Shown: piece by piece, positions 15,315 through 23,639 of the stretch | Layout of the letters: each line of letters opens with the position of its first letter | How positions within the stretch are numbered: the first letter of the stretch is position 1 | Source of the DNA: Planococcus wigleyi | GTDB lineage: Bacteria; Bacillota; Bacilli; Bacillales_A; Planococcaceae | Assembly (NCBI RefSeq): GCF_014836985.1 | Contig: NZ_JACSPU010000002.1 | Coordinates: forward strand, 310,001-374,000 | Reading direction: 5' to 3' | DNA length: 64,000 nt | Notes under the pieces: generated by a model | The model's database searches: none | What the model was told of the DNA's origin: nothing | Seen by the model: only the letters and a program-made list of their open reading frames with translations | Position numbers and translations under genes: made by a program

Positions 15315-16868
15315 TTAATCCATAATTAACGAGCTTTCCCTTAGTTTATAAATTAGGAATGTAATTATGGAGACATTGACCAATAAAAGAAGATGAAATG
15401 TGAAACTGAAATCCAGTATGATTAAAATCCCGGTAATAGAGAGGAGACATGTACTGAGAATAGCGGTGATTATAGTGGATTTACCCTGCTTGATTACTTC
15501 CATCTCACTGGACCAGTTATAATTAGGGAATTTCAAATTGACAAAGAAGCCCACAATGCTGACAAGAAGTAAACTAGTGATGGTAAAAGAAATGAAGAGC
15601 AGTGAATCCAATAACGATGAACTGAAATTTTGAGTATAGACCAAAATAGCACAAGCTAATCCCGGCACAAATAGCAGCACGTTTAATGCGATCTTGGCTT
15701 TTGCAAGGTCCATCAAAGAGAGCGGAGACGTCAACAAAATCCAGATGCTTTGGCCTTCAAAAGATAGGCTTGATGAAGTTGTTGTGGTCAAAAGAATGCA
15801 TACAGTAGTAAATAGTATGAAGATATACTTGCTTGATAACGTGATAATTGACAGTTCCAAGGTATAGTCATACAACAGAGGGGAAATATTGAACAAGTAA
15901 GCCAGGCTGCCAATTAGTAATAGCGCAGGTGTTAGTACCGTATTGCTGACATAGGTGATAGATGATAGATAAAGTTTCAGCTCTTTTGAGAATAGATTTT
16001 TAAATAAACTATTGGAAGAAAGTGTGCTAGAATCACGAGTTTTCCTTTTTGACGAAGTAGAGTAGCTTGCAACTAAGAAAGCATATCTTTTAGTAAATAC
16101 GTAGCCGGTTATGAGAACAAGAGCGAGAGTTATTCCTAGTAAGCACACTAAATTGAAGAAGCCAACTTCTGATGTAGAATTGCTAATGATGCCGAATAAG
16201 TAGAGTGGAGAACTATTGGAAAAAATGTCTTTGTAATTTAATGAAGCAGAGTTGTACGTGTTGTATAAAAGAGGTGAAAGGAATAAAAAGAATGTAAGCA
16301 AAGCTTCGATCACATTACTATGGATTCTTAAAAAATTAAGGAGAACTTTTACTGCTAATGAAATGATGAATGTTGTTGCGATAACTAGTAAAGGGAGGAT
16401 CACAACAAGAAGAAGACTGGATAATAGTACGAACCAGAAGTCGGGAAGAATGAACATATGCAACAAGATGCCAGCAAAAACGGCTATTGCAGCAATGAGT
16501 AAATAAAGGATCAGGAGTTTGATTACATTAAATAGCTTGGCTTGCCACAATGGCATGGGCAGGCTGAAAATAAGTTCAGTATCTGAAGAAAAAATCAATT
16601 TTTTAAGGCCGCTTAAGATGGTCCAGAACCCCAAGGCCCAAAACAAAATGGACGAAAGAATCGGAAAAAACAACATGGATTCTTCGCGGATGTACAAATC
16701 AAAGGCGATATAGACAATATAGCCAATGGCCATGACAACAGCGGCACAATAGCCCGCCAACGTAAGAACAGCATGCTTTCGGTCGTCCTGATTAGTGGAT
16801 GATCCCAATCTGTAAAACTGAAAATCATTTGCTAAGCTATACTTTTGCAATTGGATGAGCTTACTCAT
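15315..16868 (-). CDS. ABC-2 type transporter permease, large subunit
   Basis: A 517-residue integral membrane protein with roughly twelve hydrophobic segments (for example near residues 35-60, 100-125, 135-175 and 385-520). It is the last gene of a five-gene minus-strand operon. Its ATG overlaps the stop of the ATPase gene by eight bases, implying translational coupling, and the pair should form one exporter. Size and layout resemble the YthQ/EcsB-like permeases of bacilli. The substrate is unknown; peptide or lipid export and self-protection are common roles for such pairs. Confidence 0.78.
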   Translation of the reverse strand: MSKLIQLQKYSLANDFQFYRLGSSTNQDDRKHAVLTLAGYCAAVVMAIGYIVYIAFDLYIREESMLFFPILSSILFWALGFWTILSGLKKLIFSSDTELIFSLPMPLWQAKLFNVIKLLILYLLIAAIAVFAGILLHMFILPDFWFVLLSSLLLVVILPLLVIATTFIISLAVKVLLNFLRIHSNVIEALLTFFLFLSPLLYNTYNSASLNYKDIFSNSSPLYLFGIISNSTSEVGFFNLVCLLGITLALVLITGYVFTKRYAFLVASYSTSSKRKTRDSSTLSSNSLFKNLFSKELKLYLSSITYVSNTVLTPALLLIGSLAYLFNISPLLYDYTLELSIITLSSKYIFILFTTVCILLTTTTSSSLSFEGQSIWILLTSPLSLMDLAKAKIALNVLLFVPGLACAILVYTQNFSSSLLDSLLFISFTITSLLLVSIVGFFVNLKFPNYNWSSEMEVIKQGKSTIITAILSTCLLSITGILIILDFSFTFHLLLLVNVSIITFLIYKLRESSLIMD

Positions 16869-17574
16869 GTGCTGTGATGCTCCTGAATTTTTCACTTAAG
16901 CTACTTTCGGACAATAGATTGATCATCGTATCATTGACGACCACTTCGCCGTTGTGGATCATGACCACTTTGTTGCAGAGCTTTTCCGCTACTTCTAAAA
17001 CATGAGTCGAATACAACACAATGGATCCTTCAGCTGCCCGTTTCTTCATTTCTTCCTGTAAAAAATAAGTGGCGTTCGGATCCAATCCGACAAAGGGTTC
17101 ATCCAATATGATCAGTTTTGGATTGTGCATAAGGATGGAAATGAGCACCAGTCTTTGTTTCATGCCATGCGAATAGGTAGAAATCAACTCATGGATAGCA
17201 CTGCCGAAATTGAGCTTTTTCAGCAAAGTGTTCAATTGCTCGTTTATCGTCGCGTTATCAATTTGATAAATGCTTCCAATGAGTTCCAAGTACGAATACC
17301 CCGTCATGTTTCCGTAGAGTACAGGAGTGTCGGGCGAATATCCGACCATCTGTTTAAATTCTTGTGGGTTTTTCTTTATACTCACGCCATCTAATTCAAT
17401 ATCTCCTTGATCGAAGCCATGAATGCCCACGATGGATTTTATGGAAGTCGTTTTTCCTGCCCCGTTCATGCCGATGAAAGCGCAAATATCGCCTTTAACC
17501 AAATCTAAGGTTAAGTTCTTAATGCCTTTTTCAGATCCTTTGTATAACTTGGTCAAGTTGTTAATCGATAACAT
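16861..17574 (-). CDS. ABC transporter ATP-binding protein (partner of the large permease)
   Basis: A 237-residue nucleotide-binding subunit. Walker A is G-M-N-G-A-G-K-T-T-S, the signature loop reads Y-S-H-G-M-K-Q-R (H in place of the usual G), Walker B is L-I-I-L-D-E-P, and the switch histidine is in Y-S-T-H-V-L. It belongs to the CcmA/DrrA-like group that pairs with ABC-2 permeases. It lies 19 bases after the upstream permease and overlaps the downstream one, so it probably powers the 517-residue permease. Confidence 0.9.
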   Translation of the reverse strand: MLSINNLTKLYKGSEKGIKNLTLDLVKGDICAFIGMNGAGKTTSIKSIVGIHGFDQGDIELDGVSIKKNPQEFKQMVGYSPDTPVLYGNMTGYSYLELIGSIYQIDNATINEQLNTLLKKLNFGSAIHELISTYSHGMKQRLVLISILMHNPKLIILDEPFVGLDPNATYFLQEEMKKRAAEGSIVLYSTHVLEVAEKLCNKVVMIHNGEVVVNDTMINLLSESSLSEKFRSITAHE

Positions 17575-17593
17575 TTGAACCAGCCTCCTTCAA

Positions 17594-18361
17594 TTATGCC
17601 TTTTTCAGATTCCTACTGGCCCATGAGAGATTCAGTGAAATGAATGCCAAACAAGTTGCAATACTGAAGTAATTCAAGTCGTGGACCGACAGCAACTGGT
17701 TCTCCGCCAGATTTAAGATGCCGCCTGGGGATAGCTGGAACAAGAGGTGGTTGAACCCCTTGATCAGAATAAAGAAAATAGAAGCAGCGATTGTTGTGAC
17801 GGCGATCAGGATGGGGCTCTTCACAAAGGTACTGATCAAGATGGCAAGACTCACGACGAAAAGGATCCACAAACTGTACAACAGCAGAAACAGCACAAAG
17901 TTTGAAAAAGAGAAAGAACCGAATAAGAAGATGGTGTAAACATAGGAAACGACTGCCCCTATGGAGATGCTGAACATGCTGATTATCCAATGGCCAGCCA
18001 GCTTTGACACTAGGTAGGAGCGCAGTGAAACAGGGCGGGTCAATATGAAATCTTGCATACCGCTATTGCGGTCGGCTGCAATCAGCCCCATTAAGCTAAT
18101 AATCAGGATGATGAGCCCGATTTGATTGAATTGGCCGGAAATGGTGGACAGTAGAACTTCAGCAGAACTTGGTACCGGCCGGTTCGGATCGATGGTGATG
18201 CCATCTGCGCCGCCAACATTTTCAAGTATAACGTCCATGTATTTAGTGATCAGCGGTTGAGTAAGGCCCAAAATCACGAAAAACAGCGTTAACCAGATGA
18301 ACTTAAATTCTTTTGCGGCTTCTACTAGTTCAGTGCGCGTTAATGTATAAAAGTTTGTCAT
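17594..18361 (-). CDS. ABC-2 type permease, YxlG-like
   Basis: A 255-residue membrane protein with six hydrophobic segments and the ABC-2 family region G-L-I-A-A-D-R-N-S-G-M-Q-D-F-I-L-T-R-P-V, typical of permeases with a coupling helix after TM2. Its ATG overlaps the stop of the ATPase gene (ATGA). Gene order PLDc_N protein, ATPase, permease equals yxlE-yxlF-yxlG of Bacillus subtilis, where the operon is headed by sigY. No sigma factor gene is present here. Substrate unknown. Confidence 0.82.
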   Translation of the reverse strand: MTNFYTLTRTELVEAAKEFKFIWLTLFFVILGLTQPLITKYMDVILENVGGADGITIDPNRPVPSSAEVLLSTISGQFNQIGLIILIISLMGLIAADRNSGMQDFILTRPVSLRSYLVSKLAGHWIISMFSISIGAVVSYVYTIFLFGSFSFSNFVLFLLLYSLWILFVVSLAILISTFVKSPILIAVTTIAASIFFILIKGFNHLLFQLSPGGILNLAENQLLSVHDLNYFSIATCLAFISLNLSWASRNLKKA

Positions 18362-19248
18362 GTGTCCGACACCATCTCCAGGAAAATTTCTTCTATCCCT
18401 CTTTCATAAAACTCAATGGACGTAATATCCATTTCTTTTGCAGCGAAGTCGTTTACGACTTTATTTAAATGCAATTCTTTAGCTCCTGTTAAAAGAAAGG
18501 TGTTCGGTGATAGGCATTCAACGCCTTCAACCTCAGAGCTTTTCAAAGCTTCACTTGTTTTTGGGACATTCCCCATCTTCACAAGGATTTGTTTACGCTC
18601 TGTTTTCTGAAAATCGTCATTTATGTTTCCGACAATCCTTCCATTTTTAATGATGATAAACCGGTCGCAAAATTCGCTGGCGTCATCCAATATATGGGTC
18701 GAAATGATGACGGTCGTCCGCTTCTTTAAGCGAGCAATCAATTTTTTTACTTCATTCCGGCCGATCGGATCCAACGCAGAAACCGGTTCATCCAAAATCA
18801 GCAGCAGCGGCTGGTGCAAAATGGCCTGGGCGATCCCTAGCCGCTGCTTCATGCCGCCGGATAATTGTTCCACTTTGTAATGTCCCTTTTCCTCAAGCCC
18901 GACTTCTTTTAAAACCGCTGAAATATTCCCCTGTAAAAACTCCTTATCCAAGCCCGACAATTTTCCGAAGAAAAAGAGCGATTCTTCACAGGTCATCCAC
19001 GGCTTGAAGTCCGTCTGCTGGGACAAATAGCCAATGCTTTTCTTGTGCTGCACGATGGGTGTGGAATTGAACGTGATGGCTCCTTGTTCATGTTGCAGAA
19101 TGCCGGTCATGCATTTAATGAGCGTCGTTTTTCCGGCTCCGTTCGGTCCCAACAAGCCCACACACTCGCCTTCGGCAATTGAGAAGGTGACATCGCTTAA
19201 AATTTTTCTTTTTTTGATGGTCTTATGAAGCTTCTCGACTGTAATCAT
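18358..19248 (-). CDS. ABC transporter ATP-binding protein, YxlF-like
   Basis: A 296-residue nucleotide-binding subunit with Walker A G-P-N-G-A-G-K-T-T, signature Q-L-S-G-G-M-K-Q-R, Walker B L-L-I-L-D-E-P and switch S-T-H-I-L. A C-terminal extension of about 80 residues after the ATPase core is typical of this exporter group. It overlaps the PLDc_N gene by 26 bases on one side and the permease by four on the other, so all three are tightly coupled. Confidence 0.9.
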   Translation of the reverse strand: MITVEKLHKTIKKRKILSDVTFSIAEGECVGLLGPNGAGKTTLIKCMTGILQHEQGAITFNSTPIVQHKKSIGYLSQQTDFKPWMTCEESLFFFGKLSGLDKEFLQGNISAVLKEVGLEEKGHYKVEQLSGGMKQRLGIAQAILHQPLLLILDEPVSALDPIGRNEVKKLIARLKKRTTVIISTHILDDASEFCDRFIIIKNGRIVGNINDDFQKTERKQILVKMGNVPKTSEALKSSEVEGVECLSPNTFLLTGAKELHLNKVVNDFAAKEMDITSIEFYERGIEEIFLEMVSDT

Positions 19249-19474
19249 TTCGGATCATTCTCCTTCCAATCACTAAATACAGTATCGGTCCGAGCAATTG
19301 GAGCAATAGAATGATGACCAGCCAAATATAGGGGGAGACAATCAGCACTTTTCTTTTGTACCAATCATAGAGTGCAACTCCAATCAGTAATAAGTTGAAG
19401 AAAATAATTGGCAAGGCAAAAGGCAAAATCTGTGGCCAGTCAATTTCCAGTAGAGCAGACATATCTGTATTCAT
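19223..19474 (-). CDS. Small membrane protein with PLDc_N domain (YxlE-like)
   Basis: An 83-residue protein with two membrane helices. The domain (L-P-F-A-L-P-I-I-F-F near residue 15, Y-D-W-Y-K-R between helices, L-L-G-P-I-L-Y-L-V-I-G-R-R at the end) is the N-terminal segment of cardiolipin-synthase-like proteins found alone in YxlE. The ATG at 19474 has AAGGAGTG upstream. It is the first gene of the operon. In B. subtilis YxlE is linked to negative control of SigY; here it more likely supports the transporter. Confidence 0.8.
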   Translation of the reverse strand: MNTDMSALLEIDWPQILPFALPIIFFNLLLIGVALYDWYKRKVLIVSPYIWLVIILLLQLLGPILYLVIGRRMIRNDYSREAS

Positions 19475-19490
19475 CTGAATCACTCCTTCA

Positions 19491-19514
19491 ATTATCATTA
19501 TCAATAATGATAAT
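19491..19514. promoter_or_regulatory. Palindromic operator-like site before the ABC operon
   Basis: A perfect dyad, ATTATCATTAT and ATAATGATAAT around CA. The hexamers ATTATC/GATAAT recall Fur boxes but do not follow the exact 7-1-7 layout. It lies just upstream of the ribosome site and could bind the divergent regulator at 19687. Confidence 0.5.
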
Positions 19515-19686
19515 TGAAAAGTCAACCATATTATTGTATTTTAGATACAGACTCAAAATACATTAAAGAGTAATATCATTTTTTATTGTAAGAAAATCCT
19601 GATATAAATGGTGACAAGAAGTTGGTAATCCCGAAGAAAGTCTATATAACAGCTCACTATCATGAATAAAAAGGGGATTGAAATAG

Positions 19687-20205
19687 ATGGAATTTGATTT
19701 ATTTAAAAACCAGGTCAGGTTTAAAATCGCTTTGGAATTAATAGATGTCGATGAAGGATACTCGATTATGCAACTGAATAAACTATTGAAAGAAGTATCG
19801 CAAGCAACATTATACAGACATGTGAACTCAATGGTTGATGACGATTTATTGAAAGTCGTTGGCATAAATCGAATTGGAAAAGTTGAAGAAAAGCTGTATG
19901 CGCTGAATACCCAAGCCTATAAGATCAGTGAAGAAGATTGGCAGTCTGCAACATACAGCGATAAAATAAAATTTGTAACTTACTTTTTTATGTATATTCT
20001 TCAGAACTACAAAGACTATCATGAGAACAGAGTTGGCGAAGGTACTCAAGATCAAGCGACATTTTCCTTAGTGAAATTGAACTTAACAGATAACTCATTC
20101 GAAGATTTTCAGTCGGAGTTAAGTACGTTAATGGAAAAATACTATAATAGAAAAGAAGATAAAGATGGAACAGATCGTACGATTTCGATGGTGATTATTC
20201 CGTAA
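19687..20205 (+). CDS. Winged-helix transcriptional regulator (ArsR/PadR-like)
   Basis: A 172-residue protein. The N-terminal 80 residues look like a winged helix (I-A-L-E-L-I-D, then M-Q-L-N-K-L-L-K-E-V-S-Q-A-T-L-Y-R-H-V-N split by a turn, then a wing with G-I-N-R-I-G-K-V). The C-terminal half is a helical domain without a recognised ligand motif. AAAAGGGGA precedes the ATG. It diverges from the ABC operon, with the 24-bp palindrome between them, so it is the likely regulator of that operon. Confidence 0.72.
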   Translation: MEFDLFKNQVRFKIALELIDVDEGYSIMQLNKLLKEVSQATLYRHVNSMVDDDLLKVVGINRIGKVEEKLYALNTQAYKISEEDWQSATYSDKIKFVTYFFMYILQNYKDYHENRVGEGTQDQATFSLVKLNLTDNSFEDFQSELSTLMEKYYNRKEDKDGTDRTISMVIIP

Positions 20206-20245
20206 TTTCTCTTCTTTGAGAAGAAAATGTGCTTTAATTAATTTT

Positions 20246-20398
20246 GTTTACATATGAGGGCTTATCGGTAGCTGCCATTCATTCTATATATGATTTAAAA
20301 AACCCATCAACCTTCACGTGAAAGGTTGATGGGTTCTTTGAAATAATACGAAATATAAAGTTCTAAATTGATGCAAGTTATCTCTTAAAGTGACAGTT
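20246..20398 (+). repeat. Compound repeat element, right copy
   Basis: The same architecture as 11331-11480: GTTTACATATGAGGG then CTTATCGG, a strong hairpin (20301-20335, AACCCATCAACCTT / AAGGTTGATGGGTT) and a tail containing GATGCAAGTTATCTCT and AAAGTGACA. It also ends the regulator gene transcript and marks the right edge of the AT-rich segment. Confidence 0.6.
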
Positions 20399-20430
20399 CA
20401 ATTATCCTGGAATCATAAGACTGGACGGAG

Positions 20431-21099
20431 TCAGTCAAAATCTTTTTTCTCCCATTCGTCCTCAGGAATTTCCAAGTCTTCGCCGGAAAAACGCTCTTCC
20501 TGAAACGGGTCGCCGTTCATGTGGAAACCGTTCTGCTCCCAAAAGCCCGGCTGGTTTTCATCGATGAATTCGATGCCTCGGACCCATTTGACACTTTTCC
20601 AGAAATACAGATGGGGTACGATAAAACGCAGCGGGTAACCATGCTTGGCGGTCAACGGTTCGCCGTCAAGTGAATGGGCAAGCAGCACGTCTTCCCGGTC
20701 CAAATCGGATAATGCAAGATTGGTGGTGTAATCGTAGTCGCCGTGAAGCATCACATAGCCGCTTTTCGGCGTTACACCCAATTCTTTTATCAGGTCAATA
20801 AAACGGACGCCGGTAAAGGTATTGTCGAAGCGGGACCAGCGTGTCACGCAGTGAATGTCGCGTGTTATTGTCGTTTGCGGCAATTTCAGCAGATCCTCGT
20901 AATGCAGCGTGATTTCCTTATCAACCTGGCCAAAGATTTTCAATGTCCAAGTGGCCATATCGTAAACCGGCACTTCGCCTTCGTGCAGGACCGGAAAGCG
21001 CTCGGTCAGCACCTGTCCAGGCGGCAGGCGTTCAACCAGGGAAGGATCCACTACAGGGACCCGCGTACGTTTGATTCGTTCGGCTTTGCTCAGCTTCAT
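20431..21099 (-). CDS. Sulfite-oxidase-like molybdopterin oxidoreductase (YuiH-type)
   Basis: A 222-residue single-domain member of the sulfite oxidase/MsrP fold, which holds Mo-molybdopterin. The cysteine that ligates molybdenum is in R-D-I-H-C-V-T-R-W-S-R. K-H-G-Y-P-L-R and W-K-S-V-K-W-V-R-G-I-E-F are further family segments. There is no Tat or Sec signal, so it is predicted cytosolic, unlike MsrP. The ATG at 21099 follows AAGGAGTGATC. The molybdate transport and cofactor genes just downstream supply its cofactor. A SAM riboswitch lies in the leader, tying it to sulfur or methionine metabolism. The reaction is not established for this subgroup. Confidence 0.85.
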   Translation of the reverse strand: MKLSKAERIKRTRVPVVDPSLVERLPPGQVLTERFPVLHEGEVPVYDMATWTLKIFGQVDKEITLHYEDLLKLPQTTITRDIHCVTRWSRFDNTFTGVRFIDLIKELGVTPKSGYVMLHGDYDYTTNLALSDLDREDVLLAHSLDGEPLTAKHGYPLRFIVPHLYFWKSVKWVRGIEFIDENQPGFWEQNGFHMNGDPFQEERFSGEDLEIPEDEWEKKDFD

Positions 21100-21121
21100 G
21101 TGATCACTCCTTAAAATAAAT

Positions 21122-21285
21122 AAAACTCTTCCACTGAAAAAGGGAAGAGTTGGGTCTGCTGGTGAAATTCTCTTCCTCATCTTTCAGAACATCGTGGTTC
21201 TGTTGGATTTGGCACCATTCCAGTTTGTGAACTGGCGGTTGCCGGGCGTCATCGGGCCATTCCCTCTGCCTCTCTTGATAAGGAT
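21122..21285 (-). promoter_or_regulatory. SAM-I (S-box) riboswitch with terminator
   Basis: On the minus strand the leader reads CTTATCAAGAG, AGGCAGAGGGA, TGGCCCGATGACGCCCGGCA, ACC, then GGTGCCAAATCC and a closing GATGAG: the ordered conserved blocks of the S-box aptamer (about 21177-21285). It is followed by a terminator hairpin, AACTCTTCC / GGAAGAGTT, and a T-rich run. High S-adenosylmethionine should stop transcription of the YuiH-type gene. Confidence 0.9.
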
Positions 21286-21452
21286 AAAGCGTATTTAATT
21301 TTTGGTATGACTTATTTTACCGAAACCGCTTATTTCCTGCAAGATTATTCGGAAAATAATTCAGCTTCTCTCCGGCTGGCGTTATACTGATAGTACGTGG
21401 AGAATCACGTGCATAGCAAGCGTCACTTTCTGTTTATAAGGAGTCCTGCAAA

Positions 21453-22226
21453 ATGAAAAAAATGATCGGCATGATAGGAATGGCCGTACTGTTGAGCGGC
21501 TGCACCAACACAACAGCAGAAAACGGCGATGAGCTGCTGGTATCGACGGCTTCAAGCCTGACGGAAGTCATGAAAAAAATGGAAGAGGAATTTCATCATG
21601 TGGAGCCGGACATCGAGCTGTCATTCAATTATGGATCATCGAGCAAGCTGCGAAGCCAAATTGAACAAGGCGCACCGGCAGATTTATTTTTATCGGCCAG
21701 TGAAAAGGATATGGAGCAGCTGGAATCCGAGCAACTGGTGAAAGCCGAAACTGTGGTGCCTTTTGCTGAAAATCGCCTGGTGCTTGCTTCCTTAGAGGAA
21801 TTTCCGAAAACTGCAGATTTTACAGAAACAGTGATGACTGCAGAAGAAACCATTGCGATCGGGGAGCCGGACAGCGTACCGGTTGGAAATTTCACAAAGC
21901 AGGCGCTGGACAGCCAAGGGTTATGGCAGCCGCTTGAAGGGCGCCTTATCTATGCAAAAGATGCACGGCAAGTGGTGACGTATATCGAAAGCGGAAATGC
22001 CGGACTTGGCATCGTCTATTCCTCGGATGCGGTTATTTCCCAGGAAATAAAAGGGGCGCTCGAAGTGCCGGGGCAAGAAAATCCTGTCGTCTATCCGGGA
22101 GCGGTCGTAGCGGATTCAGAAAACCAGCAGGCCGCTTTGGCTTTTCTGGATTTTATAACGGGTCCCAAAGGACAGGCTATCCTCGGACAATATGGCTTCT
22201 TGCCGGCAAATGAGGCAACGCCATGA
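21453..22226 (+). CDS. modA: Molybdate ABC transporter substrate-binding lipoprotein
   Basis: A 257-residue periplasmic-type binding protein anchored as a lipoprotein: M-K-K start, hydrophobic stretch and lipobox L-L-S-G-C at residues 14-18. Family motifs follow: V-S-T-A-S-S-L-T-E-V, F-N-Y-G-S-S-S-K-L, Q-G-A-P-A-D-L-F-L-S-A-S and Y-P-G-A-V-V near the end. It captures molybdate (or tungstate) outside the membrane. AAGGAGTCC precedes the ATG. TATACT near 21383 is a possible -10, with the dyad ACGTGGAGAATCACGT immediately downstream. The stop overlaps modB. Confidence 0.93.
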   Translation: MKKMIGMIGMAVLLSGCTNTTAENGDELLVSTASSLTEVMKKMEEEFHHVEPDIELSFNYGSSSKLRSQIEQGAPADLFLSASEKDMEQLESEQLVKAETVVPFAENRLVLASLEEFPKTADFTETVMTAEETIAIGEPDSVPVGNFTKQALDSQGLWQPLEGRLIYAKDARQVVTYIESGNAGLGIVYSSDAVISQEIKGALEVPGQENPVVYPGAVVADSENQQAALAFLDFITGPKGQAILGQYGFLPANEATP

Positions 22227-22906
22227 TGCCGTATGATTTGTCGCCGCTTTGGCTGTCGCTGAGAGTTGCGGTTATTTCCACTCTATTTGTGTTTTTGGCT
22301 AGCTTGGCGCTTGCACGGTTGATGAGCAGACGTGAATTTTTCGGCAAAAGCCTGGTGGAAGCGTTGATTTTGCTGCCATTGGTCTTGCCGCCGACTGTCA
22401 TCGGCTTCGGCTTGATCGTCTTGTTTGGCGCCAATGGACCGCTTGGGATTCTGCTTGAACAATGGTTTGGATTTCGCGTGGTCTTTACCTGGATCGGGGC
22501 AGCGATCGCTTCATTCGTCGTGTCACTGCCGCTGATGTATCAAAGCGTTATGGCTGCTTTTGATAAAGTGGATCCGCGCTGGGAGAATGTGGCGCGGACG
22601 ATGGGCGTATCCGAATGGCGGATTTTCCGGACCATCACCTTTCCGCTTGCCTGGTCAGGTATTCTGGCAGGTTTGATTTTGGCCTTTGCCCGTGGCATCG
22701 GTGAATTCGGAGCCACATTGATGATTGCCGGTTACATTCCGGGCGTTACAGAGACCGTGCCGCTAGCGATTTACTTTGCTTATGAAGCAGGGGATATGGA
22801 AAAAGCCCTGTTTTGGGTGCTGATCATATCGTCGCTTGGAGTAGCTGCCATCACATGGGTCAATTATTGGCGAAAAAAGAATGCTGTACGTATTGGAAGG
22901 GAGTAA
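22223..22906 (+). CDS. modB: Molybdate ABC transporter permease
   Basis: A 227-residue membrane protein with five to six helices. The ABC coupling loop R-T-M-G-V-S-E-W-R-I-F-R-T-I-T-F-P-L-A is near residue 130, and A-R-G-I-G-E-F-G-A-T-L-M-I-A-G shortly after is the molybdate permease signature. The ATG overlaps the modA stop by four bases, so the genes are translationally coupled. Confidence 0.94.
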   Translation: MMPYDLSPLWLSLRVAVISTLFVFLASLALARLMSRREFFGKSLVEALILLPLVLPPTVIGFGLIVLFGANGPLGILLEQWFGFRVVFTWIGAAIASFVVSLPLMYQSVMAAFDKVDPRWENVARTMGVSEWRIFRTITFPLAWSGILAGLILAFARGIGEFGATLMIAGYIPGVTETVPLAIYFAYEAGDMEKALFWVLIISSLGVAAITWVNYWRKKNAVRIGRE

Positions 22907-22910
22907 GCGG

Positions 22911-23549
22911 ATGCTGAAAGTGAATTTTCAAAAACAATTGGATCATTTCAATTTGGAAATGCAATTCGAATTGAATAAAGAAATTCTGGCATTGGTCGGC
23001 TCTTCCGGTTCGGGCAAAACAACTTTATTGAACTGCCTGGCAGGCATTGTCCATCCGGATAACGGAACGATTCTGTTAAACGGCCGGCATTTTTACAAAG
23101 ACGGACAAAAGCCGTTGAAAATCCAAAAGAGGAAAGTCGGTTATTTATTTCAGGATTATGCGCTGTTTCCGCATCTCACTGCCGAACAAAATATTCTCTA
23201 TGGACAGCCAAGAGGAACGGATGTATCGCATATCACGGAACTGACCAAAATCCTTGGCATTACCGGTTTGCTTGGCAAATACCCGCACCAGATTTCGGGG
23301 GGCGAAAAGCAACGCGTTGCGTTGACGCGGGCATTGGCTGCACAGCCGGGTATCCTATTGCTGGACGAGCCGTTTTCGGCTTTGGATGATGCCAATCGAG
23401 ACCGTTGCCAAGAGGAATTGCTGCGGATTCATGAACAATGGCAAATCCCTATCATTTTTGTGACACATCGGATTGCGGATGCTGAAAAATTGGCAGACCG
23501 CATCATCCGTGTTGAAAAAGGGCTAATGGCTGAAGAAACTGTGGTTTGA
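22911..23549 (+). CDS. modC: Molybdate ABC transporter ATP-binding protein
   Basis: A 212-residue ATPase: Walker A G-S-S-G-S-G-K-T-T, Q-loop L-F-Q-D-Y-A-L-F-P-H, signature I-S-G-G-E-K-Q-R, Walker B L-L-L-D-E-P and the switch histidine in V-T-H-R. It is short because the C-terminal TOBE/Mop regulatory domain of enterobacterial ModC is absent, as is common in Firmicutes. The ATG at 22911, four bases after modB, has GGAAGGGAG upstream. Confidence 0.92.
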   Translation: MLKVNFQKQLDHFNLEMQFELNKEILALVGSSGSGKTTLLNCLAGIVHPDNGTILLNGRHFYKDGQKPLKIQKRKVGYLFQDYALFPHLTAEQNILYGQPRGTDVSHITELTKILGITGLLGKYPHQISGGEKQRVALTRALAAQPGILLLDEPFSALDDANRDRCQEELLRIHEQWQIPIIFVTHRIADAEKLADRIIRVEKGLMAEETVV

Positions 23550-23639
23550 TGCCTGCTGCAGTTTGAGAAAAGCAATGGTACAGTGATAGTAACGAAGAAA
23601 CCGTTTGACACACTAAGCGGATGGAAAAGGGGAACCAAT

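Noticed and set aside
19563..19865. Minus-strand 100-codon frame opposite the winged-helix regulator
   Set aside because: It has no ribosome site and lies over a well-supported gene with good coding character on the other strand.
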